Assembly (NCBI GenBank): GCA_903871775.1
Contig: CAIQIA010000015.1
Coordinates: 1-44,008, forward strand
Direction of reading: 5' to 3'
From: an uncultured cyanobacterium
GTDB taxonomy: Bacteria > Cyanobacteriota > Cyanobacteriia > PCC-6307 > Cyanobiaceae
Length of the DNA stretch: 44,008 nucleotides
In this document: piece after piece, positions 18,416-26,627 of the stretch
How positions within the stretch are numbered: position 1 is the stretch's first letter
Layout: every line of letters begins with the position of its first letter
Translations under genes and position numbers: made by a program
Notes under the pieces: generated by a model
What the model saw: only the letters and a program-made list of their open reading frames with translations
What the model was told of the DNA's origin: nothing
The model's database searches: none

Positions 18416-19294
18416 TCAGCTGCGCCCGTCGCGGCTCACCCAGGCATCAAGGCCCTCACCGAGAAACGACAGGCCGAGCACGAGCACGAACATGGCCAGG
18501 CCGGGGTAGAGAGCCGTCCACCAGATACCCGTCGGCAGGGCCGTGAGGGCCTCCTGCAGGTCGCTGCCCCATTCGGGAACACTGTCGGGGAGCCCGAGGC
18601 CGAGGAAGCCCAGACCCCCCAGCACCAGCACGGCATCGGCGGCGTTGAGGGTGAGCACCACCGGCACCGAGGTGATGACGTTGCGGAACAGGTAGCGCCG
18701 CAGGATCCAGACCGGACCGGCCCCCAGGCTCTGGGCCGCCTCGACGTACAGTTCGGCCTTGACCGAGGCCGTCTGGTTGCGCACCACCCTGAAGTACTGG
18801 GGGATGTAGACGACGCAGAGGGCCGCAGCGGCATTGGGCAGGCCGCGGCCCAGGAGAAAGGCCAGCACCACCGACAGCAGCAGCACCGGCAGGGTGTAGA
18901 GGGTGTCCATGAGCAGCACCAGCAACCGGTCGACGGGGCCACCGAGGTAACCGCTGAGCATCCCCAGGGGTACACCCACCACGAGGGCGAGCAGCAGGGC
19001 CAGCAGCACCACCTGCAACGCCACGCCGGCGCCGCTGAGGGTGCGAACGCAGACGTCGCGGCCGAGGCGGTCGGTGCCGCACCAGTGGCTCCAGCCCGGG
19101 GCGGCATAGATGGGCTGGTCGAGGCCGCTGCCGGGGTCAGGCAACCAGCCCAGGGCCACCAACGGTCCGGTGACGACAGCGACCAGCAGGTAGGCAAGCA
19201 CGACCCAGATGCCGACGCGGGCGAGCCGGGCCGAAAGGCTGCACGGCCGCCAGGCGAGCAGGGCGGCCGCGGGGTTGGGCAGAGGGCCATTCAC
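18416..19294 (-). CDS. DppC/OppC-like ABC transporter permease
   Basis: The 292-residue permease starts at GTG 19294. It has the DppC-type periplasmic N-terminal segment (SHWCGTDRLGRDVCVRTLSGA), six transmembrane helices and the coupling-helix EAA loop (VEAAQSLGAGPVWILRRYLFRN). It belongs to the peptide/nickel importer family. The usual partners, a DppB permease, ATPases and a binding protein, are not adjacent, which is a scattered arrangement typical of small cyanobacterial genomes. It is divergent from the response regulator, with 42 bp between them. Confidence 0.9.
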   Translation of the reverse strand: MNGPLPNPAAALLAWRPCSLSARLARVGIWVVLAYLLVAVVTGPLVALGWLPDPGSGLDQPIYAAPGWSHWCGTDRLGRDVCVRTLSGAGVALQVVLLALLLALVVGVPLGMLSGYLGGPVDRLLVLLMDTLYTLPVLLLSVVLAFLLGRGLPNAAAALCVVYIPQYFRVVRNQTASVKAELYVEAAQSLGAGPVWILRRYLFRNVITSVPVVLTLNAADAVLVLGGLGFLGLGLPDSVPEWGSDLQEALTALPTGIWWTALYPGLAMFVLVLGLSFLGEGLDAWVSRDGRS

Positions 19295-19336
19295 GGGCGG
19301 AGCCTATCGTGCGGATGCAGATCTGCTGCAGCAGCA

Positions 19337-20029
19337 GTGCGAGTGCTGATCGTCGACGACGACCCCGACCTGCGTCGTCTGCTGGTCGCTGAACTGTCGG
19401 GCGCGGGCTATGGCTGCGTCGAAGCGGCCACGGGGGGCCAGGCCCTGGCCCTGGCGGCGGCCGAACCGGTGGCCCTGGTGGTGCTCGACTGGACGCTGCC
19501 CGACATCAGCGGGGTGGACGTGTGCCGGCGGCTGCGGGCCGATGGCATCGGCACACCGGTGCTGATGCTCACGGCCCGCGATGACGTGCGCGAACGGGTC
19601 GAAGCGCTGGATGCCGGCGCCGACGATTACCTCACCAAACCGTTTTCGCTCGAAGAACTGCTGGCACGGCTGCGGGCGCAGCTGCGGCGGGGTGAGCTGC
19701 AGCCGACGGGGTCAGGGGAGCGCCTGCAGCATGGACCGCTGCTGCTGGACCTGGCGAGCCGCGAGGTGCACCTGGCCGGCGAAGCGGTGCATCTGACGCT
19801 GCGCGAATACACGCTGCTCGAGGTGCTGCTGCGCCATGCCGAACAGGTGATGACGCGGCAAGACCTGCTGGCAGCGGTGTGGGGGGAACCGTTCGATGGC
19901 GATCCGAGCCTGCTGGATGCGTATGTGCGGTATCTGCGGCGCAAGCTGGAGCCAGCCGGTGCGCCGAGCCTGATCCAGACGGTGCGGGGGGTGGGTTTCA
20001 TGTTGCGGGAGGGTCCGCCGCGGGAGTGA
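19337..20029 (+). CDS. OmpR-family response regulator
   Basis: The 230-residue protein starts at GTG 19337 (VRVLIVDDDPDLRRLL). The receiver domain has acidic residues DDD (7-9), phosphoacceptor Asp51 (VVLDWTLPDIS), the Thr of MLTA and Lys101 (TKPF). The C-terminal winged helix (RLQHGPLLLDLASREVHL to IQTVRGVGFML) binds DNA. It converges with the histidine kinase at 19998, overlapping by 32 bp, so the pair is tail to tail instead of in one operon. The frame is open far upstream (to 18233), but that part is antisense to the permease and not coding. Confidence 0.95.
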   Translation: MRVLIVDDDPDLRRLLVAELSGAGYGCVEAATGGQALALAAAEPVALVVLDWTLPDISGVDVCRRLRADGIGTPVLMLTARDDVRERVEALDAGADDYLTKPFSLEELLARLRAQLRRGELQPTGSGERLQHGPLLLDLASREVHLAGEAVHLTLREYTLLEVLLRHAEQVMTRQDLLAAVWGEPFDGDPSLLDAYVRYLRRKLEPAGAPSLIQTVRGVGFMLREGPPRE

Positions 20030-21311
20030 CGGCCAGGGGCAGGCGCAGCTGAAAGTCGGCCCCACCGCCGTCGGCGTCGAGCACCGTCACCGTGCCGCCC
20101 ATGGCAGTCATCAGCAGCCGCACCACCGCCAGGCCGACGCCGCTGCCGCGGGTGTCGACGGCGGCCGTGCCACGCACGAACCGCTCGAAGATGCGCTCCC
20201 GTTCGGCGGAGGTGACACCGGGCCCGTGGTCGCGCACGCTGAGCACCACGGCGTTGTCATCGGCGGTGGCGGCCAGATGCACGGGGCCGGTGCTGTAGTG
20301 CAGGGCGTTGTCGACCAGGGCGGCGAGGCACTGCTGCAGGCGATCGGGGTCGGCCGGCGGCGATGGCAAGGGCGTGTCAGCAGGACCCACGAGGCGCAGA
20401 CGACCATCGGCGAGGGGTGCGAAGCGTTCGTAGAGCAGCAGCAGGGCTTCATCAGCATCGATGGGCTGGAGGCGCAGGGCCAGCCGGCCGGCGTCCTGGC
20501 GGGCGATGTCGAGCAGATCACTCACCAGCAGACCCATGCGATCGGCTTCGCCGTGGATCTGTTCGGCGGTGCGCTGCAGCGGGCCGGCGGGCAACTGGCG
20601 GCGCAGGCCCTGGGCCCGGCCCGAGATCAGGGTGATGGGGGTGCGCAGTTCGTGGGCGACGCCATCGACGAACGACCGTTCGCGATCCCATGAGGCCGCC
20701 AGGCGATCCTGCAGGGCATTGAAGGCCACGACGATGGGTTGCAGCTCGCGGGGCTGACCCTGGGGCGGCAGGTGGTGGCGGCCGAGGGAACGGCTGGTGA
20801 TGGTGGCGAGTTCATCACCAAAGCGCTGCAGGGGCCGCAGCAGGCCGCGGTGCAGCACCAGCCGCAGCAGGCCGCTGGTGAGCAGGCTGGTGCCACCGGC
20901 GGCGGCGATCAGCAGCCACTGGCCGATCTGTTCCTGCTGCACCGATTCGGTCACGTCTTGCCGCAGGTGCAGGCTGAGGGGTGTGTTGGGGGCCACCGCC
21001 GTGGTGCTGATGCTGGTCAGCCACTGGCGGCCTGAGGCATCGCGCTGCAGGTGCGGCGGTTGCGGCGGCTGCAGGGGGGTGAGAAGGGCATCGAGCCCCA
21101 GCACCTGCAGGCCGGCGGTCGACAGGCGCGGCGGCAGCAGGCCCAGGTCGGGCAGGTGGCGCTGCACGGTGGCGATCAGCTGCTCATGGGCGTGGCGCCG
21201 CTGCGTATCAGCGAGGGTGCGGTTGATCAGCAGCAGGGGGATGTAGCCGGCCAGCACCGCCAGCAGCGAGGCCGACTGCAGCCACAGACGCAGGGAGACC
21301 GGCTGGCGCAT
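19998..21311 (-). CDS. Sensor histidine kinase
   Basis: The 437-residue kinase has an N-terminal transmembrane helix (residues about 8-30), a periplasmic sensor region (about 35-130), a second helix (130-155), a HAMP-like linker, and HisKA with phospho-His220 in FVDGVAHELRTPI. The HATPase has the N box (ALVDNALHYS), G1 (DHGPGV), F box (FERFVRG) and G2 (GSGVGLAVV). It is a classic membrane sensor and very probably partners the regulator at 19337, with which it overlaps tail to tail. The signal is unknown. Its start faces the pilin gene across 144 bp, so pilus-related sensing is possible but unproven. Confidence 0.95.
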   Translation of the reverse strand: MRQPVSLRLWLQSASLLAVLAGYIPLLLINRTLADTQRRHAHEQLIATVQRHLPDLGLLPPRLSTAGLQVLGLDALLTPLQPPQPPHLQRDASGRQWLTSISTTAVAPNTPLSLHLRQDVTESVQQEQIGQWLLIAAAGGTSLLTSGLLRLVLHRGLLRPLQRFGDELATITSRSLGRHHLPPQGQPRELQPIVVAFNALQDRLAASWDRERSFVDGVAHELRTPITLISGRAQGLRRQLPAGPLQRTAEQIHGEADRMGLLVSDLLDIARQDAGRLALRLQPIDADEALLLLYERFAPLADGRLRLVGPADTPLPSPPADPDRLQQCLAALVDNALHYSTGPVHLAATADDNAVVLSVRDHGPGVTSAERERIFERFVRGTAAVDTRGSGVGLAVVRLLMTAMGGTVTVLDADGGGADFQLRLPLAVTPAADPPAT

Positions 21312-21455
21312 GGCCCCAGCCTGCCGCCGCGGGGGGCTGGGGGGCCAAAGATTTTCCCGAAATTCTCAGCAACGCTTCCAATGGCTTTCGATGACGGATG
21401 CCCATGGCACGGGCCAAGGTGAAGCAGTTCAAGGCTTATTCGCCCCTCTTTCGCC

Positions 21456-21947
21456 ATGACGTCAACCGTGTCTTCGTTGCGCCAACGGCGCAGTGTTTCG
21501 AGCTTCCGCCAACAGCTGGCCCTGCGCATGCTGAAGGGTCAGAAGCGTTCTCTGCTTGCCCAGGGCTTCACCCTGGTGGAGCTGATGGTCGTGATTGTCA
21601 TCGTCGGCATCCTGGCCGCGGTGGCACTACCGAACTTTTTGAATCAGAGCAAAAAAGCAGTTGCATCTGAAGCAAGGACAACTTCATCTGCCATCGCCAA
21701 ACAGGCCGCAGCTTCTTACACGGAGAACCCAGGTGGATGGACGGTTGACGCCAACTGCTCAGATTACGGCGCACCTGCTGTTGCTGGAACAACGAACTTC
21801 GACTATGCATGCTCAGGCGCAACAGCTGATGCATTCCAGGTTGTGGCCACTGGCGTAACCGGCAAAAAGGGCGCTGGAATTACTGTGACGACCCCCGTCA
21901 ATCTCATAACTGGTGTAACTGGAACAGTATCAACGACTGGCCTTTGA
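21456..21947 (+). CDS. Type IV pilin (PilA-like major or major-like pilin)
   Basis: The product has a prepilin leader ending QG, cut before FTLVELMVVIVIVGILAAVALPNFL, with the canonical Glu5 and a long hydrophobic helix. A compact 100-residue head follows, with two Cys (ANCSDYG, DYACSGA) that could form the C-terminal disulfide. The start is ATG 21456 or ATG 21528 (MLKGQKRSLLAQG); the later one gives a normal 12-residue leader. GC content falls sharply in the second half relative to the neighbours. A strong terminator follows at 21991, so it is transcribed apart from the minor-pilin cassette. It diverges from the histidine kinase. Confidence 0.93.
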   Translation: MTSTVSSLRQRRSVSSFRQQLALRMLKGQKRSLLAQGFTLVELMVVIVIVGILAAVALPNFLNQSKKAVASEARTTSSAIAKQAAASYTENPGGWTVDANCSDYGAPAVAGTTNFDYACSGATADAFQVVATGVTGKKGAGITVTTPVNLITGVTGTVSTTGL

Positions 21948-21990
21948 TTAAGATATTTTAATCAGCCTTTCCTTGGGGGATGTTATTTGC

Positions 21991-22020
21991 AAGGCCCCGA
22001 TCACAAGATCAGGGCCTTTT
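21991..22020 (+). terminator. Rho-independent terminator after the pilin gene
   Basis: AAGGCCC and GGGCCTT form the outer stem, then one C/A mismatch, then GATC/GATC and an ACAA loop. A T-run follows (TTTTC). It sits 44 bp after the pilin stop and should separate high-level pilin transcription from the genes beyond. Confidence 0.85.
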
Positions 22021-22121
22021 CGCTCTCCAAATACTTCATTGCTCGCTATGGCCTCAAGCTTAAGACTCAGAGATCTACACATATCTGAAGCCCAAACCAT
22101 TTGACCAAGATGTACACTTAG

Positions 22122-23558
22122 ATGGCATGGTCTAAAGGAATTCTGACCGTTAAGGTCAAGTCATCTGACCTCACAGGAGAAAACGATGGATTTGTCCTCC
22201 CCTTAGTCGTCATCATCGGCCTGATCCTGCTGGTGGGCGGCCTGGCGACCCTGGCCCGCAGCTTCGGCGGCCTGCTCGGTGCCATCCGGCAGGAGCAGGC
22301 CGGCCAGGCCCGCGAGATCGCCGAAAACGGCCTGGCCCGCACCGTCGGTCGCCTCAACAGGCAATGGCCCTATCTGCTGATCAACTGTTACGCCAGCAAC
22401 GGCACAGTTCCGGCCACCTGCAGCGGCACCTGGAGCAATCCCGCCCTGCCGTCGGCCATCTGCCCCGGCCACAGCACCATCAGTTATCCGCCGTTGACCG
22501 GCACCACCAGCCAGCCCGCCGGTCGTTTTCGCATCGACTCCTACACCTTCAGCGGTACCCAGTTCTATGGCGGCACCGCCAAGATCAAGGTGATCGGTGA
22601 ACGCCTCGGTGGTGACGGCAGCACCGTCGTCGCCAGTGCCATGGTCGAGCAGGAATTTGACGTCAAACCCAAGAACTGTGACGCCCGCTACGGCCAACCC
22701 GCCACCTCAAGCGGCTTCCCGGGTCTGCTGGGCTGGGGCATCAACCTCGGTGGCAACGATGTGCGCGGCCGCATCTCGGGCAACGTCTTGTGCATCACCT
22801 GCAGCAATGCCGAACAGATGAATGCCAACACGCAGAGCGTGGTCGATGGCCAGAAGTTCTGGGGGCCCATCGCCATACCGCCGGTGCCCACCTTCCCAAC
22901 CAACCTCACCGCAACGCCACAGCCGATCAACGCGTCCACCACCATCACCGCCGGCAGCACCAATGGCGGCATGTGTGCCGTTGACACCAACACCCCCCCC
23001 ATTACCCACTGCCGCATCACCTCGATCAACTTCAGCGGCCAGCAGTTTCTGACCGTCGATTCAGCCGCCGGTCCCGTGCGCCTCTACATCAGCGGCAACG
23101 TCAGCGCCTCCGGCAAAGCGGGCATCATCCACAAAGCCGGCAGCAATCCCGACCCCTCGCCCGGCGACCTCGGCCTCTTCGGCAATCCCCTCAGCAGCAA
23201 CCCAGCCTGCATGGCCTCCGCCAGCTGCCACAGCCAGACCGTCACCCTTGCCGGGGTATCAAAACCCGCCAAGGCCGCCAATCTTTTTGCCTTTTTCCCC
23301 GATGCCAAGGTCGGCATCAATGGTGGTGCCCAGGGCACCGTCATCTGCGACACCGAAGGAGAATGTGGCGGTGGTGACATCTACGGGGCCATCTGGGCCA
23401 AGCAATGGGATGGCTCCAGCTCAAACAACGCCCAGCTTGTGGTCCCCCGCGACATGGCCAACATCCTGCTCACCAACTACGGAACCCAGTTCGCCATCAG
23501 CGTTCGCGATTATGTCGGCCTTGGTGTCAACAGCTGGCGTGGTTTTCAGGGTTTCTGA
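22122..23558 (+). CDS. PilX-like minor pilin with a large Cys-containing ectodomain
   Basis: At 478 residues it opens with a 23-residue leader ending ENDG, then FVLPLVVIIGLILLVGGLATLARS. That is the PilX-type N-terminus, which has Pro instead of Glu near position 5. PilX and its relatives nucleate pilus assembly at the inner membrane and sit at the tip. The remaining about 430 residues are exported, Ser/Thr/Asn/Gly-rich and contain many cysteines (NCYASN, ICPGH, NCDARYG, CITCSN, CDTEGECGGGD). It is first gene of the plus-strand cassette and 3.6 times longer than its counterpart at 27500-27898, so the head domain may be the functional (adhesive) part. The ectodomain is not recognised. Confidence 0.8.
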   Translation: MAWSKGILTVKVKSSDLTGENDGFVLPLVVIIGLILLVGGLATLARSFGGLLGAIRQEQAGQAREIAENGLARTVGRLNRQWPYLLINCYASNGTVPATCSGTWSNPALPSAICPGHSTISYPPLTGTTSQPAGRFRIDSYTFSGTQFYGGTAKIKVIGERLGGDGSTVVASAMVEQEFDVKPKNCDARYGQPATSSGFPGLLGWGINLGGNDVRGRISGNVLCITCSNAEQMNANTQSVVDGQKFWGPIAIPPVPTFPTNLTATPQPINASTTITAGSTNGGMCAVDTNTPPITHCRITSINFSGQQFLTVDSAAGPVRLYISGNVSASGKAGIIHKAGSNPDPSPGDLGLFGNPLSSNPACMASASCHSQTVTLAGVSKPAKAANLFAFFPDAKVGINGGAQGTVICDTEGECGGGDIYGAIWAKQWDGSSSNNAQLVVPRDMANILLTNYGTQFAISVRDYVGLGVNSWRGFQGF

Positions 23559-23728
23559 CCCAGGCGCTTCTGCGATCAATTTAAGCTCTGATGATCGTTG
23601 CAGCGTTGCAGCCGCCAATCCGGCAGTCTGGCCCCCGGTGCCTTCAGAAAGATCTCAGTTGGCATTGGAGGAACTGTCTTCTGGCCCTCCACGGGGACAC
23701 CTGCGGCAAATTCAGATTCTCGCAACAG

Positions 23729-24274
23729 TTGAGGTGTGCCATCACGCCGTCCGCTGTCGCCCACCTTCACCGCCACCGACGCCAGCGGCCCCCCCGCGAC
23801 GGCGGCTTCAGCCTCACCGAAGCCATGGTGTCGTCGGTGCTGCTGATGCTGGTGGTGAGCCAGTCGGCCAGCCTCTTCAGCCAGTCCCTCGGTGCCCTCG
23901 GCAAGGCCCGCCTGCGCGACAGCGTCAACGCCGCCATCGCCGCCGACCTCGAGCAGGTGCGCCACGAGGTGTTCACCTGGGCCGCCGACACCACCCCCAG
24001 CGTCGACGGTCAGCTCAGTTATTCCCCCATCGCCAGCGCCTGCAACGCCGGCACCCTCGCCACCAGCCTGCTCAGCGACCGCAGCAGCACCCTGCCCACC
24101 CAGGCCACCCTCAGCAGCCAGGCCCTGCCCGGCATCAGCATCCACCGCACCATCAACGTCGACCCAAACGACGCCGATGTGCTGCTGGTGCGCTACAGCA
24201 CCAGTGGCAGCACCCTCGTGAGCGTGGACCAGAACACCGCCCTCGTGCCCCCCGCCCAAGGCTGGTGCCCGTGA
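23729..24274 (+). CDS. PilV-like minor pilin
   Basis: The product carries the prepilin motif RDGG, cut before FSLTEAMVSSVLLMLVVSQS, with Glu5 retained, followed by a helical stalk and a head of about 110 residues. The TEAMV/TEVLV core is the PilV type. The start is uncertain. TTG 23729 gives a 26-residue leader; ATG 23591 in the same frame would add 46 residues that do not read as protein. The stop overlaps the next gene's GTG start (GTGA, 24271-24274), implying coupled translation. There is a 170-bp gap upstream after the PilX-like gene. Confidence 0.8.
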   Translation: MRCAITPSAVAHLHRHRRQRPPRDGGFSLTEAMVSSVLLMLVVSQSASLFSQSLGALGKARLRDSVNAAIAADLEQVRHEVFTWAADTTPSVDGQLSYSPIASACNAGTLATSLLSDRSSTLPTQATLSSQALPGISIHRTINVDPNDADVLLVRYSTSGSTLVSVDQNTALVPPAQGWCP

Positions 24275-24810
24275 ACCGCCAGGACGGTTTCAGCCTGCCC
24301 GAACTGCTGGTCGCCATGGCCATCGCCGGCATCCTCAGCGGCATCGGCTTTGCCCTCTACCAGCGCCAGTGGCAGAGCGAACGCACCCAGGCCGCCGGCC
24401 GTGAACTGGCCGCCCGCCTCGACGAGCTCCGCCGCCGCGCCCAGCAGAAGGCCGGCGCCTGCCATGTCGCCATCGATCCCGCTGCCACCACCCTCGGCCC
24501 CGCCGCCGCCAACACCAGCGCCTGCAGTGATTTCGGTTCCCTCAACCTGCGCGCCGTCGTCCAGGGCGCCACCGACCTGGTGCTCTGCGTCCAGGCCCTC
24601 GACAGCACCGCCGCCTGCAGCACCGCCACCGCCGGCACCACCCTGGTCTTCACCCCCCGCGGCACCGCCACCACCAGCGCCCTGCTGCGCCTGCACCGCC
24701 CCGGCGACAGCCGCGACCGTTGCGTTGCCATCGTTGCCCCCCTCGGCCTCATCCGCAGCGGTCGCGCCAGCGCCGCAGGCGGCAGCTGCGACTTCACCAC
24801 CGCCTTCTGA
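24271..24810 (+). CDS. FimT/GspH-like minor pseudopilin
   Basis: The 179-residue product starts at GTG 24271 inside the previous stop. The leader is only six residues (VNRQDG) before FSLPELLVAMAIAGILSGIG, with Glu5. A long helix and a beta-rich head follow, with four or more Cys (GACHVAI, SACSDFG, DRCVAIV) and a C-terminal SCDFTTAF. The size, single Glu5 and GspH-like layout point to the FimT/GspH class, which in competence pili can bind DNA. The stop is in the same frame as the next gene, separated by three codons. Confidence 0.82.
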   Translation: MNRQDGFSLPELLVAMAIAGILSGIGFALYQRQWQSERTQAAGRELAARLDELRRRAQQKAGACHVAIDPAATTLGPAAANTSACSDFGSLNLRAVVQGATDLVLCVQALDSTAACSTATAGTTLVFTPRGTATTSALLRLHRPGDSRDRCVAIVAPLGLIRSGRASAAGGSCDFTTAF

Positions 24811-24819
24811 ACCGCTGCC

Positions 24820-25965
24820 ATGGGGTTCACCCTCGTCGAACTGCTGGTCGCCGCCGCCATCGGCCTGCTCACCGCCACCGTCGCCGGCGATGCCCTGCTG
24901 GGCCACCTGCGCACCAGCGAACGCGCCGAAGCGCTCGAACGCCAACGCAGCGACTGGTCACGCGCCAGCGGCTTTCTCGAGGCCGAACTGGCCCTCTCTG
25001 AACGGGCCATCGGCACCGAAGCCAACATCGGCATCCCCGCCGCCTGCGCCATCGCCAGCGGCCAGTTCCGCCTCGCCCTCGACCTCCGCCGCGACCTGCC
25101 CCCCGTCATCTACTTCGTGCGCCCCTCCGATCCCGGCTGGGTCGGCGCCAACACCCTCTGGCGCTGCGGCCCCGCCATCAACGACGACGGCACCTACAAC
25201 GCCACCCTCGTGCGTGCCCCCCTGCTCGATGGCCTCGACGGCAGCGCCAACGGCGGCGGCTTCGCCGCCACCCCCACGGGTGACGGCGAAATGGTCGCGT
25301 TCGCCCTCACCCTGCGGGGTCTGGCCAGCCGCAGCTTCAGCCAGCCCGACAACGGCCACACCCGCATCAGCCCCCTCTACTCGCGCCCCAGCGACCTCGA
25401 ACTCTGCGGTGCCGCTAACATGGTCAAGCTGGCGGGCAGCGCCGGTGCCGACACGCTCACCATGGCCATCGGCCAGGTGCAGGCCGGAGAAGACGTGCTC
25501 ATCTGCGGCTTCGGCGGTGGCGACACCATCCGCGGGTCCCAGGCCAACGACATCCTCGAATGCGGCCGCAACGGCAGCTCCGACACGGCCGCCTGTTCGC
25601 TCTGGGGCAAAGGCGGCAACGACGTGCTGCGGGGCGGCGACGGCAACGACTGGCTTGATGGCGACACCCGCGCTGCCGGCGACGTCGGCAGCGACGGCAA
25701 TGACGTGCTGGTGGGGGGCGCCGGCCATGACACCCTCAGCGGTGGTGGCGGCCAGAACAGTTATCTGCCGGGGGCCGGCAATGACCGGGTGATCGGCAGC
25801 AGCGGCCTCGACATCGTCTTTCTCAACGGCAACCGTGCCGCCACCACCATCAGCAGCTGCAGCCGCAGCAGCTGCACCATCAGCAGCACCGCCGAAGGCA
25901 CCGACACCCTCACCGGCGTTGAGATTCTCATCTTCCGCGACGCCCGCTACGACATCCCCGACTGA
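24820..25965 (+). CDS. PilW-like pseudopilin fused to an RTX calcium-binding domain
   Basis: The 381-residue product begins MG then FTLVELLVAAAIGLLTATVAG, a pilin N-terminus with Glu5 but only a two-residue leader. An upstream stop in frame nine bases before ATG excludes a longer leader. Residues about 25-200 are a PilW-like stalk and head. Residues about 203-335 contain hemolysin-type glycine/aspartate nonapeptides (GGGDTIRGS, GKGGNDVLRGGDGNDWLDGD, GSDGNDVLVGGAGHDTLSGG, GAGNDRVIGSSGLD), and the end reads TDTLTGVEILIF, as in RTX proteins. RTX repeats fold as a calcium-bound beta roll. This fusion is unusual. It is the last gene of the plus cassette and overlaps the convergent gene by 19 bp. 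Confidence 0.88.
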   Translation: MGFTLVELLVAAAIGLLTATVAGDALLGHLRTSERAEALERQRSDWSRASGFLEAELALSERAIGTEANIGIPAACAIASGQFRLALDLRRDLPPVIYFVRPSDPGWVGANTLWRCGPAINDDGTYNATLVRAPLLDGLDGSANGGGFAATPTGDGEMVAFALTLRGLASRSFSQPDNGHTRISPLYSRPSDLELCGAANMVKLAGSAGADTLTMAIGQVQAGEDVLICGFGGGDTIRGSQANDILECGRNGSSDTAACSLWGKGGNDVLRGGDGNDWLDGDTRAAGDVGSDGNDVLVGGAGHDTLSGGGGQNSYLPGAGNDRVIGSSGLDIVFLNGNRAATTISSCSRSSCTISSTAEGTDTLTGVEILIFRDARYDIPD

Positions 25966-26627
25966 TCACCCAGCTGCACGCTGCGGTCACCCTGCAGCCG
26001 CTGCGGGCGTTCTCTGGGGCTGCCCAGCCGCAGCAGCAGCCGCAGCTCGACCACACCGCTGTCGGCTTCGGCGCAGGCCGCCAGCGGCAGCGCGGCGGTG
26101 CCCTGCAGCAGCTGACCCGCCGGCAGCGGGCAGACGAATGCCTGCGGCGGCGCCGGGTCGAGCCCATCGAGCACCACCCGGTTCTGAAACGCCGCCGCCG
26201 GGTTGGGCCGCCCATCGGCCCCGAAGGCCCGGCCGCACCGCATCAGCACCCATCCCCGCCAGATCGGGTCGGGCGGGCTGCCGACGCTGTAGGTGGTGAG
26301 CCGGCCGTCGCTGCCGGTGATCTGCAGCACCGGCCGCCGCCCCGCCAGCCCGCAGGCCGGCACCAGCCCCGCCGCCGCCGGATCGGGCGCCAGCACCGTG
26401 CCCCGCTGCAGATCACCGGCCATCAGCGCCAGGGCCCGCTCGAGCCGCTGGCGCTCCCGCAGTTGCCGCCCCAGCCGTCGGCCCAGATCCCCATCCCCGA
26501 ACAGGGCCGTCAACGCGGCCATGGCCAGGGTGAGCCCCAGGCTGCAGGCCAGCAGCAGCTCCAACAGCGAAAACCCCGCCACCGCCGGGCGGCAGTGCTG
26601 AAGGGGGCGGTGGTCAGAGCGCATCAT
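25947..26627 (-). CDS. PilW-like minor pseudopilin
   Basis: The product of about 226 residues has leader MMRSDHRPLQHCRPAVAG, then FSLLELLLACSLGLTLAMAALTALFG, with Glu5. The head of about 180 residues holds several Cys (PACGLAG, MRCGRAF, FVCPLPAG, AACAEAD) and no RTX repeats. It ends the minus-strand cassette and overlaps the upstream FimT/GspH-like gene by 14 bp and the convergent RTX-PilW gene by 19 bp. Either ATG at 26627 or 26624 may start. It is the positional counterpart of 24820-25965 without the calcium-binding domain. Confidence 0.82.
   Translation of the reverse strand: MMRSDHRPLQHCRPAVAGFSLLELLLACSLGLTLAMAALTALFGDGDLGRRLGRQLRERQRLERALALMAGDLQRGTVLAPDPAAAGLVPACGLAGRRPVLQITGSDGRLTTYSVGSPPDPIWRGWVLMRCGRAFGADGRPNPAAAFQNRVVLDGLDPAPPQAFVCPLPAGQLLQGTAALPLAACAEADSGVVELRLLLRLGSPRERPQRLQGDRSVQLGDQSGMS

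Noticed and set aside
18233-19336. Upstream extension of the response regulator frame
   Set aside because: It is antisense to the DppC-like permease and of low complexity; the receiver domain starts at GTG 19337.
25480-25830. Possible tandem DNA repeat or CRISPR-like array
   Set aside because: The repetition is at protein level (RTX nonapeptides with variable codons); spacing and sequence do not fit CRISPR, and none was seen elsewhere in the window.
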